This document shows positions 28,956-40,906 of a DNA stretch of 64,000 bases, in pieces. Position numbers and translations under genes: made by a program. Location of the stretch: assembly GCA_963457665.1 (NCBI GenBank), contig OY735215.1:39109325-39173324 (forward strand), in the 5' to 3' direction. Every line of letters starts with the position of its first letter. The first letter of the stretch is position 1. Below the pieces are notes generated by a model, which was given only the letters and a program-made list of their open reading frames with translations, did no database searches and was not told the origin of the DNA. Source of the DNA: Thysanoteuthis rhombus (lineage: Eukaryota > Mollusca > Cephalopoda > Oegopsida > Thysanoteuthidae).

Positions 28956-30708
28956 TGTTTCAGTCATAACAATGAGTTATCTCGTATTGTTCTGAACCAC
29001 GCCACCTTGGATAGTTAATCGAATGGTTAGTTTGAACGAGCTAATACAAATATGTAGACAAAAATTAATATATATTCATCACGATATTATGTCAAGACTT
29101 GTTAAGAAAATTCATATAATAATTCGCAAAATTCAAACTTTTTTCCATCAGGGTCACACCCTTTCTTGAAATTACTCAAATCCACGAGGGGGCTGGTGTG
29201 CCCCCCTGGTGAAGAACCACAGTTGTAAACATTTTATTTACCTATCCTGTAATGGTGATAATTAAAAAAAAGTCAATAGTAATATTACAAGACCAGTTCG
29301 ATCATGTTGTAGAAGCAGTAACCATTGCTTACGAGAGACGAATAAAAGATCAGTCCCTTTTGTCAAGCACTTACAGAATTTTGATTTATTTCCCCACTTA
29401 ACAATGATGACAATTTCAGACGTCCGCTTCAGACTAAAGAGCAAAAAGTTGAAATGATGAATAGACAGAGACGGGGACATAGGGAGAAATATTTCGACGC
29501 AATCAATCAACAGAAGGAAGGAAGAAAGAAAGTAAACGCAAAGGAAAGAAAGAAAAAAGTTGAAGGAATACAAAAAGAAAAGAGGAGATGAAAGAAAGAA
29601 AGAAAGAAAGAGAGAAAGAAAGAAAGAGAAAAAGATAGAGAAAGAGAGTGAGAGAAAATGGAAATCTTTGAACGCGAGTTTTGGTTAATATCTATCGCCT
29701 CAATTGCCTATAGCCTCAAATTATATGTAGAATTATCTAGATTGTCATGCCATTTATCTAGAAGAATATGTAGATGATATTTTATCAACTCCCTCTCCAT
29801 AGCCGAATCTAAAGATCTTATTCCGTTAAAGGAAAAAACGTTTTTACAAAAGCCGAAATAATTTTAAAACTCATAAGCTTCTGTAAGAGTGGTGTTAGAC
29901 CCTGCAGCAGCCAGACTTATTATGATTCCTTCTTCCTTCTCTATGATGTTGTATTTGAGACGCTGAAGGAGTATATACTGAGATAAGGAATTATCTGTTA
30001 CAATCAGAAATTCGCGCATGGATCTTTAGTTATTGAGAAGCATCAGAAAAAATGGCTATCCACAAAGCAGTTACAATTTCCCAACTGAAAGCGTAAACCT
30101 TGAAATCCCCCTAGAATATGTGAAAACCTCCCGGGTCGATCCAGGTCAAACGAATCTAGTCGCTAGTGACTGGAAAATGAGGTAAATTCCCCCCAAATGT
30201 GAAGAGCAACTCTATTCTTCTTTCCTGAGAATGAAAATAAAAATCCACCAGAAATAAATTAGAGTGAATTTTCGACTGACCCCCTCCCCCCAAAAAACAA
30301 CCCCCCAAAATACCCTCCCACAACCTTTTCTATAAACTTCTCAACCTCCACACTCATCGTCTTCACTTTCCGTTCTCCTTTCTATTAAAATTCAACAGAT
30401 AAAAAAAACTGTACGTCTATTTAAACCAAAACCAAAACCAAAACCAAAGCTAGGGTCCATAAAAAATCAATTTACTTCTCAACTCAGGGCCTCAAAGCAA
30501 AACCTTATTAAAAGAAAAAGACAAGAAAGACAAGTAAAAATCAAGGAAATTCTTTCGAAAGGAGGAAATGCTTTGTTTCAATATCTCCCCTCGTCCTGCC
30601 TGTCAACCAAAAAATTAGGATTTCCTCTTGAATTCACACACTGGAAAATCCTGAAGACGATGAAGTAATTAGCATTCTAAATACCGTACCAATCCTTGCA
30701 AAAAAAAA
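28956..30708. other. Unassigned sequence
   Basis: 'ccctggtgaagaaccacagt' at 29201-29220 resembles hAT-type element ends, but nothing else supports one. An (AAAG)-type tract lies at 29515-29655 and an (AACCAA)-type run at 30424-30448. C-runs occur at 30281-30305. No gene seen. Confidence 0.35.
29515..29655. repeat. (GAAA)n tetranucleotide tract
   Basis: GAAA/GAAG units with interruptions; purine strand is plus. Confidence 0.88.
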
Positions 30709-31178
30709 AAATTAGTCACTCAATAGAAACCGTCATGTGACCAACGTATTTTTGCAGCATGCTGTGTTGAGGGTGATCAATCAAATAAAATTTGAAAAAA
30801 AATGATCGATAGAGAAGTTACTTCTCTCACCTTTTTTGGGGTAGTCATGAATGAAAATGTTTGAATGAGGCCGGAATAAATGCTACCGGACACAAACTGA
30901 CGGACCATTGTAGCATAGACTTACTCAGCAAATTGAACCCCGCACTTGAAAACATATTCGGGAGGTAGGTGCCAAAAGAATAACGTTTTTTGGACATAAC
31001 AAGGAACAAATGTTGAAATTTCAGCGCACTAGTTCCTTAGATTGGGCCTATAGCGTGATACGTATAAGCCAGTTAACCAGTCAGCTAACCGGCCTGACAG
31101 ACAGACAGACTGGCTTGAAAACTGGAGAAACCTATGTGGGCAGTTTTGTTGACAGTGTGGGTTGACCATATCTTACAA
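30709..31178 (+). mobile_element. R1 dispersed element, full-length copy
   Basis: Starts TTAGTCACTCAATAGAAACCG (shown with one base over the minimal end), includes 'gtgaccaacgtatttt', 'gaagttacttctctcacctttt', 'gggtagtcatga' and ends near 'gcagttttgttgacagt'. The TGACCAACG box near the left end is shared with the 63.4 kb copy. Confidence 0.68.
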
Positions 31179-33285
31179 CTAAAAGATCTTTAGCAAGTCA
31201 TGAAGTGGAATAAAAAAACACATGTCCTATCCTTTCAATTGTCCAACATTCGTTCGAGTGTTAATTAACGTTGATTAAGCAACTAATTAAGAGCTAGCAG
31301 AGGCATGGCTGAATAATTCAAAGATATCTACGCTAAAATTTTTATCTTTACTCTTCCAATGCCATTGTTCTTTTTACAGCTATACTCTCTGTTTCAGGGT
31401 TTCCAGTTTAAATCTTAGGATTCTGGAAGTTACTCTCAAAGTCGAAAAATTCTCAATTGGCAACACTGGACTCGCAAATTTGAGAGAATAAAAACATAAA
31501 AACTGGGTTATTTAGTTAAATATAATTACATATAGTAACATAGTTACACCAGGGTTTTTTTTTTTTCAAAGTTGAGTATTGCTAGAAAATGAAGATCTTT
31601 TATATTTTGCAGTTGCAACACAGGAATGTTTCCTACGAAGATCTTCGTAGAAAGCACTACAGGTATTTAACATGTTGAATTATATTACTTCTTCAGTTTC
31701 TTCAAAACACGGAGAAAATACAGCTCGTGTAGGGCAACCAGTGCTATGCGACAACTGATCATTTCTAGAATCGCTAAGTTATAAAATATAGGGATATTTG
31801 TTTGCTTCACCATGAAGGCATATTCGATACAATATCAGGTTTCATGTAGTGACCCCCACACTCATGTCCATGTGGGTGGCGATAGAAATTGGTGTAGTTC
31901 TTTGAATGCTTCCGCTTTAACATGCCTAAAAAATCAGTGAATAACTTGCTCCATATCTCTTTAATTGCGCAGCCATGGAGCTCGACGGTTGCTCACCCCT
32001 AGCTACAAATAATCAAGGGGATCACATACACCTTTCTGATCTCACTTCCAAGTCTTTAAAAGTTCAGGGTATTTATTTGCCCCACCTGCAAGGGCAAATA
32101 CAACTCAAGATAAGGTCTGATGTGTGTGAGGCGATGAAAATTAGTTCTCTCAGCTTTTGCCTTCTGCCTCATCTCACGCATAACAGATTGACACTGACCC
32201 TACTCCTTTCGGTGCAAGGGGGAGGTGCAGCCTAGAGGTATAGGCACTGAAAGTCGTGAATTATCTAAGATATTTGTACAACAAGAAATCAATTTTTTCA
32301 TATTTATGAAACACTAAAATATACATGCACTTAAAAGTGCCAACACAATATTAACAATGTTTTTCTTAGGTTTTATATATAAAATAACTGTATTGCTCTA
32401 AATTTTCGTCAGTTTAACGGAGGTGCAGCTTATATGATATTTTTTTCTGGTTACTTTCTGTAATACAATCAACCCTAAACCGAGACCCCAACCTCAGCCT
32501 TAACCCAAACGCAGCACAAGTATCACTTAGTCACGTGGTATCATACACTTAGATTTTACAAGAAGGATTTACAAACCTATTTCTGTTATTTACATTAGAA
32601 ATGTCTCAATAGTACGCAGACAATAACCAAACTAGTTTCCTTGTGTTTAATCTGTAACTTACACCATGGACAATTAGAATGAATACCGTTCTATTGACAT
32701 ATCTCGTTTCTTTATCAATCTCATGTTCTCGCAATGTTTGAATATTTTCCTTTATCTAGGTATTTTATATACCTCAATCAGTCCATATTTATCAAGGAGC
32801 CATTTTCTTACCAGAATGTGTTGCGAGTTTGCCTTAGGTGAGTGATCATAGTTGATATCCAAGTTCATATTAACTCTTAGTTTCATATAAGAAAATGGGT
32901 ATAGTAATAACATAGAAGATAAATACTGATCTAAGTATTTCGACTTCAGGTAAAGTTTTTGATTGTTTGTGTTTTTTAATACAATAAGTGTAAGAAAAGT
33001 GGTTTTCACTACAGAACACTCAACTATAATTAGTGTTCTTCGGAAATCTACAATATCGACTTAGTACGTTTGTTAAGAAACCTACTTTACGGCCTTTTTT
33101 CCTTCTTCTTTCCTTCCCTTGTTCATTTTGTAATTTATTTTTCTTTTCTATTACTTTATCATTTCGAGTTTCCTCATTTGTTTTTCCTTTCTGTTCTTTT
33201 GTTATCCGTTTTTCCTCTTTTTTCTTCTGTTTCCTTTAAAGACGTGCTTCATCATACACAAATGAATTTGATCTTGACATGAACA
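31179..33285. other. Unassigned; includes 86-codon open frame 31975-32235 (+)
   Basis: The frame begins MELDGCSPLATNNQGDHIHL and has no recognised motif. Its middle ('cccacctgcaagggcaaata', 'tgtgtgaggcga') weakly resembles the SINE-B body, so it may be repeat-derived. The rest shows nothing on either strand. A T/C-rich stretch at 33090-33240 yields artefactual Phe-rich frames. Confidence 0.35.
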
Positions 33286-33286
33286 C

Positions 33287-33488
33287 TTGACAAACTTTAA
33301 ATATTTACTACTACTAAAACTACAACTACTACTTCTGATAATGATAATAATTCAAAACCAACAAAAGCCAGATGCCGTAGTAGAGTCAGTAAGTAGTACC
33401 CTTACGATGGCCACAGCTTCAGCCGTCCCTACTTTGGCTGCACATATCACCTGTCTACTTAATCGACACTCGACAAACCATAAATATT

Positions 33489-33526
<38 letters not shown>

Positions 33527-33670
33527 ATAATAATAATAATGATAATAATGATAATAATTCAAAACCAACAAAAGCCAGATGCATTAGTAGATTGAGTAAG
33601 TGGTGCCCTTTCGATGGCTACGGCTTCTGCCGTCCCTACTTGGGCTGCACACATCGTCTTTCTACTTAAT
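33287..33670. repeat. Tandem duplication, ~190 bp unit, with grown trinucleotide
   Basis: Unit 1 (33287-33474) and unit 2 (33475-33670) share 'taaatatttactactac', 'aataattcaaaaccaacaaa' , 'gccagatgc', 'acggcttc.gccgtcccta' and 'ctacttaatcgac'. The TAC/AAT tract inside is short and interrupted in unit 1 but expanded to about 11 CTA plus AAT units in unit 2. Part of the unit ('cttatgatgactatggcttc') recurs at 43.59 kb. Confidence 0.8.
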
Positions 33671-33689
33671 CGACCCGTTCGTTATGTTG

Positions 33690-33875
33690 AATTGATTCAG
33701 AGGCGGTAAGCATCCGAAATAGCGTCAATCACTTCACCCTGCGCTATCTTAACCATAAGTGATGGGTTGGGTAAAATAGTTCATGCCTCTCCCAATGATA
33801 TTAGTGCGAAGTGAACACAAACTGCCCAGGTCAGAGTCTGAAGTCGGCTCGTCGAGTCCATTATCCGAGCTCAGT
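33690..33875 (-). mobile_element. SINE-B copy
   Basis: The reverse strand reads 'gataatggactcgacgagcc' then 'gacttcagactctgacctgg', 'gcagtttgtgttcacttcgc' and 'gatagcgcagggtgaag'. It aligns with the reverse-strand copy at 43.85-44.03 kb over its whole length and with 16.26 kb. The RTE remnant starts only 30 bases to its right. Confidence 0.65.
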
Positions 33876-33902
33876 TATCCTACACATTCTTCTGAATTAT
33901 GA

Positions 33903-34450
33903 CGGAGAATAAGAATCACACTAGGATGGCAAGCCTTTGGCAGAGTAAGCTCAACCTTCAAAAATAAGAAGATCCCATTAATCCTATAGAGAAGGGTGTT
34001 TAGCCAATGCATCCTCCCAATAGTCACTTATGGAGCCGAAACATGAAACCAAACCAAGAGACAGATCCGCAAATTGAGAATTATGCAACGTGCACATGAA
34101 AGAATTATGCTTGGCTTCACATGGAGAGACCACAAGGCAGCACAGTACACCCAGGAAAAGACAAGAGTCAGGGACATTATAGAATCTATTAAAAAGCTCA
34201 AATGGCAGTGGGCTGGCCATATTGCACGAATGGTGGACAACCGCTGGACGTTGCGACTCACGACATGGATTCCCTGTGATCACATGTGCAACCGAGGCCG
34301 GCAGAACATTGGATGGAGAGACGTGCTAGACAAATTCAGAAAGTACTGGCTCTGCAACGCCCATGATGGAGAAGTTTGGCGAATCCTGGGGAAGGTCCAT
34401 GTCCAACAATGGGTGATAAAAGACTGATGGTGATGATGATGATGATGGTG
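33903..34450 (+). mobile_element. RTE-type LINE, 5'-truncated, with long uninterrupted C-terminus and tail
   Basis: ITLGWQAFGRVSS starts at about 33910. Two stops break the upstream part (Leu-stop at about 33986; a TGG-to-TGA change in the ETWN motif at about 34045). From 34074 the frame is open for 117 codons: MQRAHERIMLGFTWRDHKAA, KWQWAGHIARMVDN, WIPCDHMCNRGRQN, FRKYWLCNAHDGEVW, ILGKVHVQQWVIKD, stop. The stop TGA at 34425 is followed by GTGATGATGATGATG. Among the better preserved ends in the window. Confidence 0.88.
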
Positions 34451-37145
34451 GACAGTCATTCATTTGAAACCACGCAATGGATTTGGTTTTGACCACGTAT
34501 GTATGGATACGAAACAGAAGCTGCTCTCGAATATAAAAAGAATAAAATACTCATGTGATGACTGTGAAATTCAGACAGATCATATCATCCAAGGTAGAAG
34601 AATAGACCCTAGATGATCTTATGACAGATCGCAAGCTGAAGATCAAAAAGGTAAAAGCTGAAGGTAGAAAAATGGAAAATATCAGGATGTCATCCGAGGA
34701 GTGAAGTTGTGTATGAAGTTATCATAACTCTCTTTCTTCTAGGATAATAAGTGTTATTTTCTTATCAGATTATGTCTAAAAAGTACAGAGATTGACTATG
34801 ATTCCTTTCAAACTTTGCATCTGGAGTAAGGACATTGATATCTTGCAGTTCATTTTTATTTGCAATTTATGACTGGAAAGTCATCGGGGACTTTGAAATG
34901 ATGACAGGGCATCCCCCGAGAAGCTCACTAGGGAATGGTTCGGGAATTTCTGGGCAAGCACCAGGTCGAAAACTCCTCGGAGATAGTTGAGACTATGGTT
35001 AAAATTAATTGCAAAATGGGCTGCTGGATATCACTCAGAGTCTATGTACTTGATGCCCAAAGAAAAGATAGGAGCGTATTTTGAGGAGTAAGGTGAGATC
35101 TTCCATCAGGATAGACTGGTCTTTGATGCAACATTAAAGGGGCACATAACAAGAACATGACGGGAGAATATATATTAGGGTCTGATCTTGGGAAGTAAAT
35201 TACAGTAAGATCGTACATCTCGAGAAAGTACCCACCCATATTTTTTGTGATCCTAAGTAAAGTGATCACATGTGTATGTTATTTTTTTTTCATTCATATG
35301 TTGTTTTTGTGACTTTATGTGAACAAAACTATGAAAATTCAAGTGCTATCTAATTGAAAGTGGGTAAATTTTAAAGTAAGCATTGTTCTTCTCACAAAAG
35401 CCAAGATTTTCTATAGTTCATGCATAAGAATAGGGAAAAAAACATAATACCCAGGAACAAAAATTGTGTTACACTGTGTACTAAATAGCACCCTAAAAAA
35501 CCGTCCCGTACACCAATGCTCCTTTAAACATTTAATGGTCAGTGTCCGTAAAAAGTCTTATTTTGTGCAATTTTTTCCTTGTGGCAAAGGTATGTGCGCA
35601 ATTAATGCTTCTGCAAATATAAACTTAAAACTGTATCGGTACCTTTTATTATAATACAAGTATGATTATACAACCAAATATTGTATTCAATTAAAACTGC
35701 ATTCAATGATTTAAACTTTGTTGACTTTGTTGCAGTAATAAAATAAAATATTAATTGAGAATTTCTGATTTTTTTATGATGCAATATCGAAATAAATTGA
35801 TGACAATAACACTCATCAACTCACAGGTTATTGTTATTTAAGTTGCTGCAAATGGATAAATCAAATCTCATGCGACTCATTCATTACATTATTAGATTAT
35901 TGTCAAACTTTTACTATTCAGTCTTGACTTTATTCCTGTTCGTCTCAAAAATGACAATGACCTTACCAAAAACCAATGACGCAATAACGGCACGAATAGA
36001 GGTTACGTTCGCAAAAAACTGATGACGAATTCACTCTCTCAACTCAGGTTGACTTACTCTATTACAGAAACAACTGATAAAGGAGTTGAAACGAGGTACG
36101 TGGCTTTGGAATAACGGTGTATGGAGAAATGAATTCTTTTTCTTTTATCTTTTAATGAGAGCCAAGGATTTTGACCCTAGTGCCGCCTAGTTTGTTTTAA
36201 AATACTAACCTTTTGAGCGTTGCTTGTAAAACGTGTGTACACACGCCCACTGCTTAGAGAGGTTTATGCCATGAACTGAACTGGGAATTCAGAGAATTGT
36301 CAAGTCAACTTTCAATAGAAAGAAGCTCAAGTCTTAAGAGGCATCGAAAAGTGTTGGAACCGGTGGGAGATCTGAGAGAGGTGTTGAATATTTAGAGAGA
36401 TTTTTGAGTCAATCTTCTGTGACAATGTCTAGATACCTTCGATGTTAAGGCGCAAATACATATATACATACATACATACACACATACAAACACAACGAAA
36501 ATAACAAGAAAAATCTAATTCGAGGAAATGTCAACAAACAAGATGTATCAATACACGAAAGGGCACTATTGCTCCGGGAGAGGGGGGGGGAGACAACTAA
36601 GGGGGCCCGAGACCTTTTGATTGCTGAGTATCATAACTTCTAAGTTAGTACGATATGTTCATTAATGAAATAGGATGACTCAATCGTTTATCGGCAAGCG
36701 AATATAGTAAAGCGTGCTGAAAGGGATATAAAAAATAAAAAGATCAAAAGAATAGGAGGGTTTGTGTTGTGTGTGTGCGTGTGTGTGTGTGCACGTGTGT
36801 GTGTGAGTGTGTGTGGTAAATGGCTTTGCACGGCTCAATAAAATTCCTCTCGGAGGTCCTGATTTGATGAGTTCAATTTTATTGTTGCAAGCTTTTGTAG
36901 ATCATAATAGTCCTTATTGATGGTTGTTACAGTGGTTAATGAAAATTCCTCAAGTGAATGATTGAACCAATGAAATATCAGTAATTCGATCCAAATAAAA
37001 ATGTCAGACCTTTACAACCTTAATAATAGCCTAGTAAATAATGTATAATGTACTAATTATCTTCTAAATAATGGATAAATACAACTGAATATACTACGCA
37101 ATAAGTTAATAGATGATACCTCCATACAGATGCCATGTATGCAAA
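34451..37145. other. Unassigned sequence
   Basis: No gene recognised. 'attgatgacaataacactca' then 'tcaactcacagg' near 35796-35825 is echoed by 'actgatgacgaattcactct' and 'tcaactcagg' near 36018-36047, a short diverged repeat. A (GT)n tract lies at 36762-36815 and a G-run at 36580. Confidence 0.35.
36762..36815. repeat. (GT)n microsatellite
   Basis: Interrupted GT units with GCGT and GCAC breaks. Confidence 0.9.
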
Positions 37146-37149
37146 TTGC

Positions 37150-37390
37150 TTCTCCGTTTGTTTGTGCTCACCTATCTCATTGGTTAATGTAGATAAGATC
37201 ATAGAAACTCTCAAGATTTTATGTCTGATCACACACTAAAGCAGCTTGATTTGAGTTCAAACTATAAAAAAAACTTATGATCAATTGAATTCTAGCAGGA
37301 TAAATTACTCTATAAAATAACTTTAGGCTCTTTAGTACCGAGCTATACATAAACAACCTCGTCATTTTTTTAAGTATATGCAAATTTGTG
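37150..37390 (+). repeat. R3 dispersed repeat, copy 1
   Basis: Blocks 'tgtgctcacctatctcattg', 'atagaaactctcaagatttt', 'atgtctgatcaca', 'ttgagttc', 'ataaattact' and 'agctatacataaa' occur in the same order on the reverse strand of 46.33-46.58 kb. No coding or RNA feature; class unknown. Confidence 0.65.
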
Positions 37391-37454
37391 ACCTTTTCCT
37401 TTTGGTGTAGGCGATACCAACTGATTTTAACACCCTCTTCGCTATGTGTGTGCC

Positions 37455-37517
37455 AGAGAGAGAGAGAGAGAGAGAGTGAGTGTGAGTGTGCTAGAGAGAG
37501 AGAGCGAGAGCGAGAGC

Positions 37518-37552
<35 letters not shown>

Positions 37553-37575
37553 TTAGGAAGTGAGTGAGTGAGTGA
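37455..37575. repeat. (GA)n / (GAGC)n / (GAGT)n purine tract
   Basis: GA dinucleotides broken by GAGCGA and GTGAGT units. Confidence 0.93.
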
Positions 37576-38765
37576 GAGTAATTTTTGTTTGTAACTCTAC
37601 CTTGAACTAATCCTAGTATCCTCGTCAAATTTGTTTCGATCAAAATGTTCCGACCGGTGTGCCGTCTGGCTTTCCCAAGTGGTAAGTCATATCAGACCAT
37701 CTTCAAGACACTTTAATCCCAATTCCTTATTTCATTCACATACGACTCTTTAAACTGGGACAAGTGACGCGAGTTACAGATTCATCCACCATTTGTCATT
37801 TTTCGACGTCCGAAAAAATCCGGACCAAAATACTGAAAATGTCAAAACGCATGTTGAGTGTGGGTAATATTCAGAACATTCAATTATTACAGCGTCCGTA
37901 GGAAACCTTAAAAACTGCTTTTATATACTCTTACTTTATGATATATTTCTTTTAGCCCAATGTATATTTCATCCCTGGACTTTATTACAGCCAGAATGCA
38001 GGATTTGATGATAACATACAATATGCACACTTACAATTGTAATTCTTTCAATTATTATCCAAGAGTAAACAACGGGGTTTCCTCTTTCAGCATATGTGAT
38101 CTGCCATGTCCGATATCCTAACCTAGATTTGAATCATATTTTGTTCAAGAATTTTTTTTCCTTCAATCGGAATTTCCACTCTACATCATTTGTAATCGAT
38201 CTCAATTATATTTACAGTTAAGAAGGGACACTTGTTATATCCGTTCACTATTTCAAGTTTTGTGCAAGGTTAAACAATCAAATATAGGATGATATTATAC
38301 TACAATGATCATCGGCAAAAGTATCGTTATTTGTCTCATTTCTTAACTCTTAGAGTTTCTTTTTTGTGTGAACGTGATCAGTGAGATACAAATGTTTTTC
38401 CAATGGTTATACAAACATCACCTCATTGATTTGACAATACGTCTTACAAGTACGTGTCATTCGACGTAAATACAAGCGCATATCATGTACGTATGATAAT
38501 TATCTATACTGAATATGCAAAGTATATTAACATTCATGTAGGTACGTTAACAACCGTGTTGATGAATGATGAAAAAGCATTTATTTAACGCAACAAAAAT
38601 TATTTTTCAATATATTGTGCTCCATCGCCGATGCACACGCATTCAATTCAACAGTGAATTTCAATCCAACGGTCGTACATCTGAACGTTGATATAATAAA
38701 CAGGTCCACAATAAAAAAACAGCTGATGATCCCCATGATAAAATTCAACATGTAACATTAGGATA
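37576..38765. other. Unassigned sequence
   Basis: AT-rich DNA without a recognised gene, repeat or RNA. Confidence 0.4.
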
Positions 38766-38769
38766 GAAT

Positions 38770-38775
38770 TTAAAC

Positions 38776-38808
<33 letters not shown>

Positions 38809-39288
38809 TATCATCATCATCATCATCGTCAGTCTTTCAACCACAGGATTCGCCACACTTCTCTATCATGGACGTCGCAGAGCCAGTACTTTCTGAATTT
38901 GTCAATCTCGTCTCTCCATCTAATTTTATGCCAGCCTCGGTTGTGCATGTGATCTTGGGGGATCCTTGTTGTGAGTCGCAATGTCCATCGGTTATCTGCC
39001 ATTTGTGCAACATGGCCAGCCCACTGCCATTTTAGATTTTTAATGGATTCTATGATATCCCTGACTCTTGTCTTTTCCCAGATGTACTTTGCTGTCTTGT
39101 AGTCTCTCCATGTGAGGCCCGGCACAATTCTTTCAAGTGCATGTTTCATAGTTCTCAATTTGCGGATCTGCCTCTTGGTTAGGTTCCATGTTTCGGCTCC
39201 ATAAATGATTATTGGGAGAATGCATTGGTTATACACTCTTCTTTTTTGGATTAATGAGATCTTCTTATTTCTGAAGGTTGAGCTTGTA
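38770..39288 (-). mobile_element. RTE-type LINE, best-preserved 3' end, fused to SINE-A
   Basis: The reverse frame stays open for 181 codons (39374 to 38829). Its RTE part reads STFRNKKISLIQKRRVYNQC, ILPIIIYGAETWNLTKRQ, RKLRTMKHALERIV, YIWEKTRVRDIIES, KWQWAGHVAQMADN, IPQDHMHNRGWHKI, FRKYWLCDVHDREVW, ILWLKD, stop. The LGKVYVQRR stretch before LKD is missing through an in-frame loss of about 24 bases. The stop TGA opens a (TGA)n tail of about 18 units (38779-38830). The first 28 or so residues of the open frame come from the adjacent SINE, not from RTE. Confidence 0.9.
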
Positions 39289-39289
39289 G

Positions 39290-39570
39290 TAATAAAATCC
39301 GATTCTGTATAAAGCACGGAATACTTTGAACACAGGCCACCAGGCTCGATGTTTCTTGACTTCAGCAATCTCACGAGAACCGGTATATCCCAACTGATTT
39401 GGCCGTAACCATTTTAACCTTAGAGAGAGGTTCTTTGATCTTAGTCTTTGTGCCGATAAGGTTAGTGGAAAAGCCATTAAAAAAAGGTTTTCGGTAGGAC
39501 TTGACAGTGGATTGAACCACGTACTACCGAACCGGAGAAAGGTACTCTACCACTGGGCCACGGTGATCAG
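39290..39570 (-). mobile_element. SINE-A composite, near full-length, joined to RTE
   Basis: Reverse strand order: perfect box A TGGCCCAGTGG (39550-39560), T-arm CAGTGGATTGAACCAC as read on plus (39505-39520, perfect box B), linker 'cggcacaaagactaagatc', 'ggttacggccaaatcagttg', then 'ctcgtgagattgctgaagtc' and 'aagaaacatcgagcctggtg' (39345-39395), the degraded 5S-like part. The usual SINE tail is replaced by the RTE remnant at 39288, in the same orientation. Confidence 0.75.
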
Positions 39571-39689
39571 TTAAGACAGATGAGAACAACAGGAAAAAAA
39601 ATCAGTAAAATCTCGATATGGAATGAAAATGAGTAATGAGAGATTGGTATGTTGGTCCGTGCTTGCATGTCGGTGTGTTGAAGGATATA

Positions 39690-40060
39690 GTGCTGTATTT
39701 TTTTTTAATTAACAGCTGCCGATATCGGATGGCGATTCTGTCCTCGAGGCTGCCTTCATATGTCACGTCTTTGCAGATATCAATGTCACAGTCATCGCCA
39801 TTTTACGTGCTGGTCGCTCGTTTCTCTTACCTCCCTTGACCTTATTGAACGCATGACGTCACCGCAAGGCACGTGGTACATCTCTAGTCCAGCAACTTCC
39901 GCTGCATATTTCGCTCCTCCTACAAACCCTCCAGCCTCCCCACCGACCATTTTCGACCGTTATGAAGAAGCATTAAAAGTATTTGACAGCGAATTCTTCA
40001 AATTTAGTGTCTCAGTGGCGTTAATGTCGTTCACAGAAAGACCGGAATTCACATAGTTAT
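39690..40060. other. CpG-rich segment with candidate short exon
   Basis: This stretch stands out from the AT-rich surroundings and has many CpGs, a palindromic CRE (TGACGTCA, 39854-39861) and a CACGTG E-box just after it. On the plus strand a 98-codon frame (39760-40056) includes IFDRYEEALKVFDSEFFKF. On the minus strand KMVGGEAGGFVGGAKYAAEV is followed by a donor-like AG/GTAAGA near 39832. I do not recognise either protein text. It could be a host exon or promoter region, or chance. Confidence 0.3.
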
Positions 40061-40520
40061 CTGTCTTCTTCCTTTCATTGAATTAATCGTCATGTGCTTT
40101 AAACAAGGATAACATGGAATTTTAACTGACTTTGCTAACTCTACTGGTCTGACCTTTTCAGTTAAATTTCATGTTACAGTTAGGCTTTTGGGTGGTATTC
40201 ATTGCTAAAGACCAGCCTTTTTTTTCACACCCTGATTCGAATTGACAATATACTTGCAGACAACCCGTGGGAAGAGGATTGGTTAATCACGAACGGAACA
40301 TGCCACTTTTAAGGGACTAAGATGCCCAATTCTATTTCTGAAAGGGGTCATCTAACAAATTTAATATTAACGTCCACCATGGCTCTTTTGGAGAAGCAAT
40401 ATTCATTTACTACTGAAATACTTTTGCCTAATCAATTTTATTCTTGCATTTGGTTTGCCGGGTAAGTCAAATATATTTCTTAGTGACGACGTGAGAGACC
40501 TGAATAGGAATTTTCTGCGG
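40061..40520. other. Unassigned sequence
   Basis: No recognisable feature. Confidence 0.35.
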
Positions 40521-40580
40521 CCCGTGGTCTAGAGGTTGGGGGCCACTGGCTCAAGTTTATAAGCACTAGCATAATTTCCT
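40521..40580 (+). mobile_element. Possible tRNA-like fragment (box A only)
   Basis: TGGTCTAGAGG (40525-40535) fits box A exactly, in 'ggcccgtggtctagaggttg', which resembles a tRNA D-arm. The box B position shows only 'ggctcaagttta'. No second copy in the window. Confidence 0.25.
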
Positions 40581-40774
40581 GGCATTTTGAGTTATGCATA
40601 TCCTCACCTCCTGAGGTTGCTATGATCTTCTGCTAAAACCATATAGGCTTACGCAAAACAATGTCCCGAAAACCAAAACTCAGGGTTTTCCTTCGTGTTG
40701 GTAGGGTTAAATAAATATCGTCCTCACATATGATAATTAGCGATGGATATATGTTTTTTGTCACGCTAATGGAC

Positions 40775-40906
40775 GCAACTGGCGTAGCAAAATAGAATTT
40801 AATTCCAGCAACTGACGCATCAAAATAGGATTTCATTCATGCAGCTGACGTAGTAAAAAAGAATTTCATACATGCTGCTGATGTAGTGAAATAGAATCTA
40901 ATTCAA
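40775..40906. repeat. 33-bp minisatellite, four units
   Basis: Units begin at 40775, 40808, 40841 and 40874, each exactly 33 bases, of the form GCARCTGACGTAGYAAAATA followed by GAATTTMATTCAT. The unit length is a multiple of three and the reverse reading gives a repeated M-x-E-I-L-F-Y-Y-V-S-C, but stops in three units argue against coding. Confidence 0.85.

Noticed and set aside
29195..29225. hAT transposon end ('tggtgaagaaccac')
   Set aside because: A single short match without a partner end, target duplication or transposase.
35042..35269. 75-codon reverse frame as a transposase piece
   Set aside because: No transposase motif could be seen; left unassigned.
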